From Pleurocapsales cyanobacterium LEGE 06147 (lineage in GTDB: Bacteria > Cyanobacteriota > Cyanobacteriia > Cyanobacteriales > Xenococcaceae), in contig JADEWQ010000048.1 in the NCBI GenBank assembly GCA_015207585.1, forward strand, positions 1-40,710: a stretch of 40,710 nt of DNA, given 5' to 3'. Position numbers and translations under genes: made by a program. A model generated the notes under the pieces. That model worked only from the letters and a program-made list of their open reading frames with translations. It was not told the origin of the DNA and ran no database searches. Shown piece by piece: positions 13,158 through 20,641 of this stretch (position 1 is the first letter of the stretch; every line of letters begins with the position of its first letter).

Positions 13158-14309
13158 TTACTCCAAACCAAAATATCTCGCTGCTTCCTGCCAGTTATGG
13201 GGATACATCTTCTGGATGTGTTCTATCGTATAACCAACAAAATCGCGAGCAGTTCTTACTTGTCCCCTTGTGCCTAATTGCTCAATCGGTTGCCTAGACA
13301 GTTGAAACAGGAACACTCCACGGGGATTATCTATGGTCGCTCTTGTCCTTTCTACATGAGCGGCTGCACCGTAAGCTTGAGAGATGTGATGACGGGCGAT
13401 CGCTTTTCTCACTTTGGCATCCAAGGGAATCTCTAACTCCTCCAGTTTATTCTTCAAATCCTGGGGAAGATCGCATTCATTCACTGAATTGACTCGTTTT
13501 TGAGCGAGTCGGGCGCGGGAACCGAGTTCCCGCGCAGGAGACTCGGTGATTTCACAATCATTCTCGGTGCGCGGCGGTTTTTCTTTGACTGGGATTTTCG
13601 GGTCAGCCAACACATTAAATAAAGGTGTGAACGTAGACTTGGTTTTGCTGCTTGGTCGTTCAGAAGCTTGTTTTACCTGTTTTTCAACTGTAGCTCGCTT
13701 ATCCTCCATTTCATTTTCAGAAGCCGCCCTCTCGGTTTGGAGGGTTTGGAGCTTTTGAGAAGTCTGAAGAGTTTGAGAGGAACCAGAATCTTTATTTGAT
13801 AAGGGTTCTGAGCCGCAATTTTCTGAGATGTCAGAATTGATTCTGAGATCTTGTAATTTATTCTGAGATCCCAGAATTGATTCTGAATTCCCAGAATCTT
13901 CCCCAGAATCCCATAAAGATTCTGGATTGTCAGAATTCTCCGCTTGTTGAGTGCGCTGGGCGCGGGAACCAAGTTCCCGCGCAGGAAGCGCAGTGTTTTC
14001 ACAATCAGCCCAGGAAATAACAATCTTGCCCGTTTTGATGTTGACAATCTCTAGTTTTTTCAATCTGCCCAAAGCTTCATAGACACTGCTTTCTGGAATA
14101 GTCCACCGCAGGGCGAACTCTTTGGGAGCCAGTTCGATAGGGCGATCGCAGAAGGGATTTTCAAACCTCAAGGCTAAATGAACGTAAGCAGCATTATTAA
14201 TTAGCCTCGATTTTCTCAGTGCTATTAACTCTTCTTTCTGGAGAGGATAAAAGGTTCCAGAGACTTTTTGGTTGTTGGTTCGGACAGGTGTAGGAATATG
14301 TGTCATCAT
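13158..14309 (-). CDS. Rep-like winged-helix protein with in-frame palindromic inserts
   Basis: 383 aa. Residues about 20-105 form a winged helix-turn-helix (LIALRKSRLINNAAYVHLAL, then APKEFALRWTIPESSVYEAL and a beta wing), like initiator or primase-loader proteins of plasmids. The middle (about 110-280) is low complexity, rich in Ser, Asn, Glu and Gln. The C-terminal domain (about 295-383) contains KVRKAIARHHISQAYGAAAHVERTR and NPRGVFLFQLSRQP. Two copies of an in-frame palindrome encode PARELGSRA at about residues 109 and 258. The start ATG pair at 14307-14309 is followed by a typical N-terminus. A replication role is inferred from the wHTH and the plasmid context; a transcription factor is possible. 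Confidence 0.6.
   Translation of the reverse strand: MMTHIPTPVRTNNQKVSGTFYPLQKEELIALRKSRLINNAAYVHLALRFENPFCDRPIELAPKEFALRWTIPESSVYEALGRLKKLEIVNIKTGKIVISWADCENTALPARELGSRAQRTQQAENSDNPESLWDSGEDSGNSESILGSQNKLQDLRINSDISENCGSEPLSNKDSGSSQTLQTSQKLQTLQTERAASENEMEDKRATVEKQVKQASERPSSKTKSTFTPLFNVLADPKIPVKEKPPRTENDCEITESPARELGSRARLAQKRVNSVNECDLPQDLKNKLEELEIPLDAKVRKAIARHHISQAYGAAAHVERTRATIDNPRGVFLFQLSRQPIEQLGTRGQVRTARDFVGYTIEHIQKMYPHNWQEAARYFGLE
13506..13543. repeat. In-frame palindromic element in the Rep-like gene, copy 1
   Basis: The core GCGCGGGAAC-CGA-GTTCCCGCGC (13513-13535) is a perfect 10-bp inverted repeat. Outer arms GAGTC (13506-13510) and GACTC (13539-13543) also pair. On the coding strand it is read as PARELGSRA. 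Confidence 0.85.
13953..13990. repeat. In-frame palindromic element in the Rep-like gene, copy 2
   Basis: The same core, GCGCGGGAAC-CAA-GTTCCCGCGC (13960-13982), is read in the same frame as PARELGSRA. The outer arms are GCGCT (13953-13957) and AGCGC (13986-13990): different bases from copy 1, but still complementary. Confidence 0.85.
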
Positions 14310-14376
14310 AGTTGTATGTGTAAAATGGATAGCCCCAACCTATATAGGATTGAGGCTTTTTAATTGGGATACAGGT

Positions 14377-14874
14377 CTAGTCGTCTAAATCCTGAGTAAA
14401 AAATTCACTCGCACCGCAGCTAGATAAAACCGCAGCCACCAGAGCGCGTTTCTGAGCCATTTTGCAGATAGTATTGGTTAGGTCATAAATGCGATGCTTT
14501 TGTTTTTGGTACTTAACCTCCATCGAATTACAGCAACCGTCTCCCTGTCCCACCATTTCACCGGAGCGATAAAGCACGCAGCGATAATGGTAGTGAAACA
14601 AAGGCTTGTCAAAGTCAGCCACCGATTGGATTAGCTCGTAAGAGGGTCGCAGATTGAATAACCGGCACAACTTCTCGGCACCAGGCTTGAGCAAAGTCGG
14701 TTTACTCGTACCAGGGATTACGCCGTAGTCTACATCCCGCTGCATTTGGGCTTTGACAAAAGCAACCATGACTTTGTAATGAGAGGCCGTTTGAGCTATT
14801 GCGTTTTGGTAAATAGGAGCGATTTCAACAGTCGCTTGATGAACTATCGCACCCTGCTTGTTTGATGTCTGCAT
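14377..14874 (-). CDS. ERF/RecT-like recombination protein (putative)
   Basis: 165 aa, no membrane segments. The conserved blocks are DYGVIPGTSKPTLLKPGAEKL (about 48-68), then CVLYRSGEMVGQGDGCCNSME, and NTICKMAQKRALVAAVL with a C-terminal FTQDLDD. This combination occurs in small proteins of phages, actinobacteria and cyanobacterial plasmids that resemble ERF/Rad52-type single-strand annealing proteins; the link is from recollection of the motif pattern, not a search. It precedes the Rep-like gene on the same strand (67 bp apart), so both may act in plasmid replication or recombination. The C-terminal acidic DLDD resembles tails that contact SSB or partner proteins. Confidence 0.6.
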   Translation of the reverse strand: MQTSNKQGAIVHQATVEIAPIYQNAIAQTASHYKVMVAFVKAQMQRDVDYGVIPGTSKPTLLKPGAEKLCRLFNLRPSYELIQSVADFDKPLFHYHYRCVLYRSGEMVGQGDGCCNSMEVKYQKQKHRIYDLTNTICKMAQKRALVAAVLSSCGASEFFTQDLDD

Positions 14875-14909
14875 GAGAATATTTAATTGAGTAAAAGATT
14901 AATAAAATA

Positions 14910-14943
14910 GGAAGCCACTGCTATTCGAGTAACAGTGGTTTCC
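14910..14943 (-). terminator. Rho-independent terminator after the gene at 14951
   Basis: On the minus strand a stem GGAAACCACTG / CAGTGGCTTCC with a small asymmetric loop is followed by a T-rich run (TATTTTATTAATCTTTT). It lies 8 bases past the stop of the gene at 14951-15184. Confidence 0.75.
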
Positions 14944-14950
14944 AAGGCTA

Positions 14951-15184
14951 TTAGAATGGTGTTTCAATCTCTACGCCTAGTTTTTTTGTCCAGTATTCGC
15001 GCAGCCCAACTTGATAACCATCCCAATACTGGTAATCTTGAGGTTGGGTGGGCGGTAGACCGCAGATTCCGTCAAACCTTCCCTCTGAAGAGAGGGAGGC
15101 GTAAAGGTCAGCTTGTTCGTGGACGGCATCTAGGTCTTGTTGTTCTCGCTTTTGTTGTTCTACACTGAGATATAAATCAAACAT
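14951..15184 (-). CDS. Small hypothetical plasmid protein, 77 aa
   Basis: The best start is ATG 15184 (MFDLYLSVEQQKREQQDLDA); the frame is open to 15229, but those codons overlap a GC-rich hairpin. An N-terminal amphipathic helix is followed by a Pro-rich turn and a C-terminal DGYQVGLREYWTKKLG. The last part resembles the short repeat-like tail seen in some small cyanobacterial proteins (DGY-x-x-GL-x-E-Y). Function unknown. A strong terminator follows, so it ends a short transcript; its own promoter should lie around 15190-15300. Confidence 0.55.
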   Translation of the reverse strand: MFDLYLSVEQQKREQQDLDAVHEQADLYASLSSEGRFDGICGLPPTQPQDYQYWDGYQVGLREYWTKKLGVEIETPF

Positions 15185-15212
15185 TTCAAGTCTCCATTTG
15201 TTTGTTTGATTG

Positions 15213-15245
15213 CCCCAAGCTGGTGGCACAACTTGGGGCTTTTGG
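15213..15245. repeat. GC-rich hairpin upstream of the small gene
   Basis: GCCCCAAG and CTTGGGGC flank a 13-base spacer and are followed by TTTT on the plus strand. It could act as a terminator for rightward transcription or as a leader structure for the leftward gene. Confidence 0.45.
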
Positions 15246-15365
15246 TTGGGTTTTCTTTCTCTTATTATAATATGACCGACAAATTATAGCCACCCTTAAT
15301 TATGAGACTGGCATGTTATAGTGGAAGCAAGCAAGTAATACAGGTAGAGATTCGCAGTAAAGAAA

Positions 15366-15560
15366 ATGGCTAGACCAGGAGGCAACCCTGATATAAAAAA
15401 ATATGGATTCACTACTGAGAGAGAAAATCCCTTGGTAGAGAAGATGACCCTGCGGATGGATGAGGAGATGAAAGCGGCGATTAAGGCAGGGAAGTTACCG
15501 AACTGGCAAGAAATAGCTCGGCAGGCGATCGCAGAAAAGTTGCAATCAGCTTCAGCCTAA
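15366..15560 (+). CDS. Small plasmid DNA-binding-like protein, 64 aa
   Basis: MARPGGNPDIKKYGFTTERE opens a small protein family common on cyanobacterial plasmids. The second half has a strand (EKMTLRMDEEM) followed by two helices (KAAIKAG, then WQEIARQAIAEKLQ), the ribbon-helix-helix layout of small repressors and partition or TA regulators. Basic N-terminus, no membrane segment. The ATG at 15366 follows AGTAAAGAAA. It stands alone, with no cotranscribed gene close downstream. Regulation of the neighbouring transfer or replication genes is plausible but unproven. Confidence 0.65.
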   Translation: MARPGGNPDIKKYGFTTERENPLVEKMTLRMDEEMKAAIKAGKLPNWQEIARQAIAEKLQSASA

Positions 15561-15636
15561 TGCCCTACATCTAGATCATCAATGACGACACAAGAAGAGC
15601 CAAAATCTTCTTTCCATCTTGGTTTTCAGGCGCAGA

Positions 15637-15661
15637 ACCCCGACTTGTTTAGAGTCGGGGT
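15637..15661. terminator. Strong hairpin, possible terminator
   Basis: ACCCCGACT / AGTCGGGGT forms a perfect 9-bp stem with loop TGTTTAG, 76 bp after the small gene ending at 15560. No T-run follows, so termination is uncertain. Confidence 0.4.
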
Positions 15662-15840
15662 CTGATGTATTTAGGAGGAGCGATCTGTGTCTTTGTAGGA
15701 GTTCGGTCTCGCCTTGGCGAGTGCTGCCGCACCGCATTTCTTAACGCTCAATATGCGGTAGGTACGCTAGAAATTAAGGTAGTGCGCCCCACAAAGCAGA
15801 TAGCTTCGAGAGCTGCTGAATTATTCCTCCATCTCTGGTA
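15662..15840 (+). pseudogene. Decayed second copy of the membrane hydrolase gene (3' part)
   Basis: Two segments match the intact hydrolase. YLGGAICVFVGV (15668-15703) corresponds to the WVLGGAIALLCFGIYL helix. QYAVGTLEIKVVRPTKQIAS and following residues (15746-15840) correspond to QFAVGTVEVKIVRPTKQIAS. The DNA at 15770-15813 is nearly the same as at 12967-13008. The parts between are deleted and replaced by a palindromic repeat. It differs by conservative changes, so it is a diverged paralogue rather than a recent copy. Confidence 0.75.
15704..15735. repeat. Palindromic repeat, family with 17370-17422
   Basis: CGGTCTCGCC then TGGCGAGTGCTGCCGCACCG. The 3' part GCGAGTGCTGCCGCACCGC is the same in the copy at 17370-17422. 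It can fold back through CGGT/ACCG and CTCGC/GCGAG. Confidence 0.6.
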
Positions 15841-15915
15841 GCGATCGAAGCAAACGAAATTCGCATAGTCTCAAACCTTTATTTCTATTTTTAATTAGAA
15901 ACAAAGGGTGAAGCG

Positions 15916-16314
15916 ATGAAAAAATACAAATACATCGGATACTTAGCTGCTATCCTACCAAATCTGTTATTAACTACTGCTGCTATTGCTCAAAACCCAG
16001 AACAGATTAGGCGATTACTCATAACTAATGAATGTGCTGGTTGCCAACTTGACTACGCCGAGTTGAGCCACGCTGAACTGAGTCAGGCTAATTTAGAAGG
16101 AGCCAATTTAAAAAGTGCCAATTTAATGAGAGCTAATCTTGAGGGAGCTAATTTGGCGGGAGCCAATTTAGAAGAAGCCAATTTAGAAAGAGCCAATTTA
16201 GAAGGAGCTAACTTAGAAGGAGCTAACTTAACAGATGCCAATCTTTGTTTTGCTACCATGTCTTCAGGTTTAGGTGCTTGTATTACAGACGTGTTTCCAC
16301 CACAGATAAAGTAA
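15916..16314 (+). CDS. Secreted pentapeptide-repeat protein
   Basis: 132 aa. A signal peptide (MKKYKYIGYLAAILPNLLLT, cut probably after AIAQ) is followed by the cyanobacterial lead-in NPEQIRRLLITNECAGCQLD. Then come about 13 A(N/D)L-x-x repeats (YAELSHAELSQANLEGANL and on to ANLTDANL), enough for three turns of a right-handed quadrilateral beta-helix. The CxxC (ECAGC) before the repeats is typical of this exported type. It would be periplasmic or thylakoid-lumenal. Function of such proteins is mostly unknown. It precedes the HlyD-like gene by 83 bp on the same strand and may be cotranscribed. Confidence 0.85.
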   Translation: MKKYKYIGYLAAILPNLLLTTAAIAQNPEQIRRLLITNECAGCQLDYAELSHAELSQANLEGANLKSANLMRANLEGANLAGANLEEANLERANLEGANLEGANLTDANLCFATMSSGLGACITDVFPPQIK

Positions 16315-16338
16315 TCGCCTCTACTGATGCTCCCGTCA

Positions 16339-16370
16339 CTGACAATTCCTAACCAATCAATTAACACTGG
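16339..16370. repeat. Dispersed intergenic repeat, copy 2
   Basis: CTGACAATTCCTAACCAATC followed by AATTAACACTGG matches 13106-13139. It lies between the pentapeptide gene and the HlyD-like gene. Confidence 0.5.
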
Positions 16371-16396
16371 TTACTGAATACCAATAACTAACAACC

Positions 16397-17341
16397 GTGA
16401 TGGAGTGGCTCAGTAACCTAATCTCTTATGGACTAGCAGCAGCAGGAGTAGTATTCGTCTCAACGAATTCTATTCCCGTATCCGATAATCTACCAACATC
16501 ACCCGAACCTATCTCTCAACCTACTCAAACAGATACGGCTACTACTTCACCCCGAAGGCTTACCGTCACCGTCAAAGTAGCCGAACCAACAGACCTCAAA
16601 ATAGCTGAAGGACAGGAAATAAAACAAGGCGACATCATTTCAGATCGCGCCACCGAAAAAACTCGCCTAACTTCCCAACAGAAACAACTCCAGCTATCTT
16701 TAGACCGACTGAAATCCGCTTCCATTACTCCACCAGCTTCTCCTGCACCAGTTCCCCCAGTAATGGCATTACCGCCAGTTAGTTACTTAGAACACTCCGC
16801 AGCAGTAGAAAAGACCAAGAGTGCGATCGCCTCTATCTCTTCAGAACTCGACCTGAAGAAACAAGAAATCGATTACTTATCTAAAGTCCCCAACCTCGAC
16901 CCGATTATCCTCGAACACGAACGAACCAAACTGACAGAACTCAAACAGAAACATACCGCAGCCGTTAGAGATTATCAGCTAGCAATGGGTAAACTCCAAA
17001 CTGCCAAGGACAACAGGAAATACCAAGAATACCAAGCATCTGTCAGCGAAGCTCAACGGATAGAACAGATGAATCAATCCAGGTTGAACTATCAACGACA
17101 ACTAGCAGAATACGAACAAAGACTGGCAGATAGAGAGTTTCAGGTAACACAGCTACAAGAGAAATTGAATAATGTTGAAAATCAGATCGCTTCCCTTTCA
17201 GTCGTCAAAGCACCATATAGCGGTACAGTACGCAGGATTAAATGGATCGGTCAAGCTCCTGATGGGTCTTTATCTGCTGAAATTACTCTTATGGTGTCCG
17301 ATAGCGATCGCGTCTCCACTGCCATGCCTGACGAGCAGTAA
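16397..17341 (+). CDS. HlyD-like periplasmic adaptor (membrane fusion protein)
   Basis: 314 aa. One N-terminal membrane helix (about residues 6-23) is followed by a Pro/Ser/Thr linker. A biotinyl-lipoyl half-domain (RLTVTVKVAEPTDLKIAEGQ, then GDIISD) comes next, then a long coiled-coil hairpin (about 85-270) and the second lipoyl half (VVKAPYSGTVRRIKW). This is the order of HlyD/AcrA-type adaptors that connect an inner-membrane pump to a TolC-type channel, though the C-terminal barrel is short. GTG 16397 and ATG 16400 are adjacent starts. The last 80 bases overlap the signal peptide of the TolC-like gene in another frame, so the two are made together. No ABC or RND pump gene is in the window. 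Confidence 0.8.
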   Translation: MMEWLSNLISYGLAAAGVVFVSTNSIPVSDNLPTSPEPISQPTQTDTATTSPRRLTVTVKVAEPTDLKIAEGQEIKQGDIISDRATEKTRLTSQQKQLQLSLDRLKSASITPPASPAPVPPVMALPPVSYLEHSAAVEKTKSAIASISSELDLKKQEIDYLSKVPNLDPIILEHERTKLTELKQKHTAAVRDYQLAMGKLQTAKDNRKYQEYQASVSEAQRIEQMNQSRLNYQRQLAEYEQRLADREFQVTQLQEKLNNVENQIASLSVVKAPYSGTVRRIKWIGQAPDGSLSAEITLMVSDSDRVSTAMPDEQ

Positions 17342-18020
17342 TGAATGTGTGAATGAATTAACAGAAAAAGCGGTCTCGCTAGTCTTCGACGCACTCCGTG
17401 TACGCGAGTGCTGCCGCACCGCTCCTCATAATTCATCCCTTCCCTGTCTGGACAGCAGTAACGAGTGTGTAACCGAGTTAACCGAGAAAGCGATCGCATC
17501 CTCCTCAAAACTCAAAAAACTGGATGAAAAGATTGCTCTAATTGACCAGCGGTTAGAGTTGATGGAAGATCGCATTACCTACAGCCAGAAGAAAACCTGG
17601 ACTAATTATGTCACTCTCGACCCAGTGAAGCTGCTACAAAACCTCTTCGGGGGTGGTGATGTTCAAAGAGATCGCCTTGCGATCGCCGATTTGGAAATCA
17701 AAACAGCCGATTTATTAGCAGCTAAGGCAGAGTTAGAGCGTCAACAGGAAGAGGAGAAAGTAAGAGTAGGAGATAAGGTTTTGCGGCTACTACTCGATTA
17801 CGAAGCAGCGAACCGCAGACACAGGTTACTGTCATCTCAGTTAGAGACATTAGAGCAGCAACGAGAAGTAACTAGGATTGCCTATAAGTTCGGTCGGGGG
17901 AGTACCTCTCAGATATTGGGCATGGAGGACAGGCGCGATCGTCTTTCCGAGCAGATTGTTAATGTTGAGATTAAGCGGGATGGGGCGGTGAGAGAACTAA
18001 GGCAGCTAATTATAAACTGA
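17262..18020 (+). CDS. TolC/OEP-like coiled-coil exported protein
   Basis: From ATG 17262 (252 aa) the protein starts with a clear signal peptide, MGLYLLKLLLWCPIAIASPL. A frame is open to 17172, but that start would bury it. Next is LPCL-x-SSNECV-x-ELTEKA twice, separated by an insert encoded by a palindromic repeat (17370-17422). The rest is helical: residues about 85-250 match the outer-membrane efflux protein pattern, ending YKFGRGSTSQILGMEDRRDR. It is about half the length of a full TolC, with a single repeat and a DPVKLLQNLFGGG loop, so it may be a periplasmic partner rather than a channel. It overlaps the HlyD-like gene by 80 bases. Confidence 0.7.
   Translation: MGLYLLKLLLWCPIAIASPLPCLTSSNECVNELTEKAVSLVFDALRVRECCRTAPHNSSLPCLDSSNECVTELTEKAIASSSKLKKLDEKIALIDQRLELMEDRITYSQKKTWTNYVTLDPVKLLQNLFGGGDVQRDRLAIADLEIKTADLLAAKAELERQQEEEKVRVGDKVLRLLLDYEAANRRHRLLSSQLETLEQQREVTRIAYKFGRGSTSQILGMEDRRDRLSEQIVNVEIKRDGAVRELRQLIIN
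17370..17422. repeat. Palindromic repeat inside the TolC-like gene
   Basis: GCGGTCTCGCT opens it and GCGAGTGCTGCCGCACCGC closes it, as in the copy at 15704-15735. It is in frame and lies exactly between two copies of the LPCL-x-SSNECV coding unit, suggesting that a short duplication accompanied its arrival. Confidence 0.65.
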
Positions 18021-18110
18021 TCGCTCCTAAAGCTTCTTGATATGCTTTTGATAGACGTTCCCAAGTATGGCGATCGCCAACTGAATAAAATAAGCTCGTT
18101 ACTTCCACAA

Positions 18111-18542
18111 TTAGACATGATCTCGGTCGCTCTGAGCTATCCTCGCACTACCAGTAGGACATAGATATATATTTGCGTCTTGGTAAATCGACTTCAAAAA
18201 ATTCTTAGCCATATCGTTGTCATCGATATAACTAGTTGTCCATTTATCCAATGCTACGTGCTGATTAATAGTTTTCGCACCACAATACAATTTACCAGAG
18301 GCTAAGACAAAGCTATCTAGCTCTGGCTTGGTACCTAAGTTAAATGAGGATATTTCAAGTTCTACAGGGGCTTGACTATGTACAGCCGATACAAAAGAGC
18401 TTAGGTGTTCATAGGAATAAAATGGCCAGTTAATAACTGCAAAAAACACGCCGATTGAAGACATCAGCAGTATGGTAAAAAATAATGTCAGGGACAATCC
18501 ATAAACTACTATGTCTTTGACGGCTTTGAGAAAACTTTTCAT
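18111..18542 (-). CDS. Hypothetical membrane-anchored protein, 143 aa
   Basis: The best start is ATG 18542 (MKSFLKAVKDIVVYGLSLTL); the frame is open to 18698 only through a palindromic repeat and the end of the glutaminase gene. One N-terminal membrane helix (about 12-40) precedes an extracytoplasmic domain of about 100 residues with two Cys (LYCGAK and IYLCPTG) that could form a disulfide. I do not recognise the family. It is downstream of the glutaminase gene on the same strand, separated by 107 bp that include a palindrome. The TolC-like gene faces it. Confidence 0.55.
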   Translation of the reverse strand: MKSFLKAVKDIVVYGLSLTLFFTILLMSSIGVFFAVINWPFYSYEHLSSFVSAVHSQAPVELEISSFNLGTKPELDSFVLASGKLYCGAKTINQHVALDKWTTSYIDDNDMAKNFLKSIYQDANIYLCPTGSARIAQSDRDHV

Positions 18543-18611
18543 AACGGGGCTTATATTGAACTTTTCATAGCTATAATGCCCAGAACTGGGAGCATAATTA
18601 ATAACTACTTG

Positions 18612-18647
18612 GCGCGATCCCGCAGGGATCTGGCGAAGCCAGCGCGC
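18612..18647. repeat. Double-hairpin palindromic repeat after the glutaminase gene
   Basis: GCGC, then GATCCC-GCA-GGGATC, then TGGC-GAA-GCCA, then GCGC: two small perfect hairpins enclosed by an outer stem. It lies 2 bp past the glutaminase stop and could end or stabilise its transcript. Confidence 0.65.
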
Positions 18648-18649
18648 AT

Positions 18650-19630
18650 CTATTGATGGCGTTTTGTATCTCGATGAGAAATATTTAGAAAGGGACACTG
18701 TTCTAAAGGAAAATCCAATAAATGAAGTTGAAATTCTTCAGCTAGAGCTTCAAATACTTTGATTCCCCTAATACTATTGCCTCTATGGTCGATTAATGGC
18801 GAGTAAACTGCAATACCAGCGCGGTCGGGAATGACAGCAATTATTCCTCCTGAAACTCCACTTTTAGCGGGAATTCCTACTTTATAAGCCCATTCTCCCG
18901 CATAGTTGTACATTCCACAGGTATACATCACGCTCAAAATATCCCTGACGTAACAAGGCTCGATCGCTTTGTCTTGAGTTATGGGATTAATGCCTCGATT
19001 TGCTAAAGTTACAGCCATCACTGCCAAATCGTGACAGTTAACCACCACCGAACATTGTTGAAAATAAAGATCGAGAATTTCCTCGATATTATGGTCGATA
19101 ATGCCAAAATTAAGCAGTAAATTAGCCAGAGCGCGATTGCGATGTCCCGTAGCTTTTTCTGACATGAATACGGGAGCATCGATATAAACATCATGACCGA
19201 TATAGCGACGAAACATATCTAGCATTCGATTCAGCTTATCGGTGGGGTTCGAGCCTTTAATCAAACCAGCAGTGGCGATCGCTCCAGCATTGACCATGGG
19301 ATTATCTGGGCGTTTGGAATTTTCATCTAAGCGAATTACCGAATTGAAAGGATCGCCAGTAGGCTCTACGCCAATTTTTTCCAGCAAGGTTTGACGACCG
19401 CAATCTTCTAGTGCCATGCCAAAGACAAAAACCTTAGATATAGATTGAATGGTAAAATTTTTTGAGACATCTCCAACTTCAAAGACTTCTCCTTCTTTAG
19501 TAACGATAGATATAGCAAACCAGTCAGGATTGGCTTTGGTAAGTTCGGGAATGTAGCTAGCCAAAGAACCCGAATCGAGTGAGCGATATTTTTCGTAAAG
19601 ATGTTGAATGAATTCTGGAAGGTCGGGCAT
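18650..19630 (-). CDS. glsA: Glutaminase
   Basis: 326 aa from ATG 19630 ([20 protein letters not shown]), the normal length and start for GlsA. It hydrolyses L-glutamine to glutamate and ammonia, with a serine beta-lactamase-like fold. The S-x-x-K motif is at Ser63-Lys66 (IQSISKVF); further family blocks are [42 protein letters not shown], and [14 protein letters not shown]. No STAS or ankyrin extension. The frame stays open upstream to 19711 through a recombinase remnant. Adjacent to a tyrosine recombinase, it looks like an accessory metabolic gene acquired with it, perhaps for nitrogen or acid stress. Confidence 0.93.
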   Translation of the reverse strand: MPDLPEFIQHLYEKYRSLDSGSLASYIPELTKANPDWFAISIVTKEGEVFEVGDVSKNFTIQSISKVFVFGMALEDCGRQTLLEKIGVEPTGDPFNSVIRLDENSKRPDNPMVNAGAIATAGLIKGSNPTDKLNRMLDMFRRYIGHDVYIDAPVFMSEKATGHRNRALANLLLNFGIIDHNIEEILDLYFQQCSVVVNCHDLAVMAVTLANRGINPITQDKAIEPCYVRDILSVMYTCGMYNYAGEWAYKVGIPAKSGVSGGIIAVIPDRAGIAVYSPLIDHRGNSIRGIKVFEALAEEFQLHLLDFPLEQCPFLNISHRDTKRHQ

Positions 19631-19639
19631 GTTGTATTT

Positions 19640-19690
19640 TTTAAAACTGCTACACTCGGATGGTCGGACGTGCATTCTAGCTTGAAGTAA
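19640..19690 (-). pseudogene. Remnant of a tyrosine recombinase C-terminus
   Basis: Read on the minus strand, [13 protein letters not shown] closely matches RYLHVQPSECTSK at the C-terminus of the intact recombinase (19781-20641). The nucleotide sequences are also similar but diverged. The rest of the second gene is gone. The glutaminase start lies immediately downstream. Confidence 0.55.
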
Positions 19691-19780
19691 CCGCCAGAAA
19701 ATTAAGCTCAAACACCAACTAATTTTAAAGCTTCTCGATCTGCTATGACGAGTCTTTCCCAGGGAGCGCGATCGCCCCCA

Positions 19781-20641
19781 CTAATCCAAATCGATAAATT
19801 TACTCGTACACTCCGACGGCTGCACATGAAGATAACGAGATGTAACAGCCAGAGAACTATGTCCCAAAGACTTCATCACCAAATCTATCCCCGCACCATT
19901 ATTGAGACTATGACAGGCATGAGCATGACGCAGCCAGTGAGCAGAAGTATGGGGATTAATCCCTGAAGCCTCGACAGCTTTTTTAATTAATCTATGAACG
20001 GCGTGACGGTCTAAGCGATTCCCAAACCTCGACAGAAACACCGCCTCGGTTTTATCGCTCCTGGGCAGTTCTTGAAGTTGCTTCCATAACTGACGCTCTA
20101 TTAACAAGGTTCTGGTTTTATGTCCCTTACCAAAAACAGTTACAGTTACGCTGTCAGAGGTTGGCTTAAAATCTGACCAATTCAACCCGACTAACTCAGA
20201 AACTCGTAAACCAAGAACATAAATTAGTTTAAGGATTAAGCGATCGCGTTGATTGGAAGCTGCCGTTATTAATCTCTTTACCTCTTCATCAATCAGAATT
20301 CTTTCATTGAGCGCATCCTTGGGTTTGGGTACTTTAATCATCGAAGCGGGATTAGCCGATAAGTAGCCCGTTTTCACCCCAAAGCTAAACAGAGACTTAA
20401 TCGCTGCTAATTTATTATTAATCGTATTCTGAGAGCGATCGCGAAGCTGAAACGATTCCAACCACAGCAAAATATCTTCCAGCCTAATTTCTCGTAACTC
20501 TTTACCCGCAAAAGTGAGGAATTGGCGCACCACCATCAAATATGTCTTCTGGGTAGTCTTAGCCTTCTGAGAAATCCATAACTTGATTAGCTGTCGATCT
20601 TCTGTAGCCTCAGTCAATTTAGGAATCGTTGTCAGGTTCAT
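19781..20641 (-). CDS. Tyrosine recombinase (XerC/XerD-like integrase)
   Basis: 286 aa, the usual size of Xer-type recombinases. The N-terminal SAM-like DNA-binding domain covers about residues 15-100 (KTTQKTYLMVVRQFLTF), and the catalytic domain about 112-280. Active-site residues are Arg146 (GLRVSEL), Lys172 (GKGHKTR), His235-x-x-Arg238 (HWLRH), His261 (LGHSS) and nucleophile Tyr270 (SRYLHV). All are present, so it should be active in resolving plasmid multimers or moving a cassette. A copy of the last residues, as a remnant, lies 90 bp downstream, so the 3' end of the gene may itself be near a recombination site. Confidence 0.92.
   Translation of the reverse strand: MNLTTIPKLTEATEDRQLIKLWISQKAKTTQKTYLMVVRQFLTFAGKELREIRLEDILLWLESFQLRDRSQNTINNKLAAIKSLFSFGVKTGYLSANPASMIKVPKPKDALNERILIDEEVKRLITAASNQRDRLILKLIYVLGLRVSELVGLNWSDFKPTSDSVTVTVFGKGHKTRTLLIERQLWKQLQELPRSDKTEAVFLSRFGNRLDRHAVHRLIKKAVEASGINPHTSAHWLRHAHACHSLNNGAGIDLVMKSLGHSSLAVTSRYLHVQPSECTSKFIDLD

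Noticed and set aside
13071-13277. 68-aa plus-strand frame at the end of the Rep-like gene
   Set aside because: Composition is not protein-like, and most of it is antisense to the Rep-like gene.
19640-19711. Upstream in-frame start for glutaminase at 19711
   Set aside because: The extra 27 residues include a recombinase-like peptide and are not part of the glutaminase family; the start at 19630 gives the usual length.
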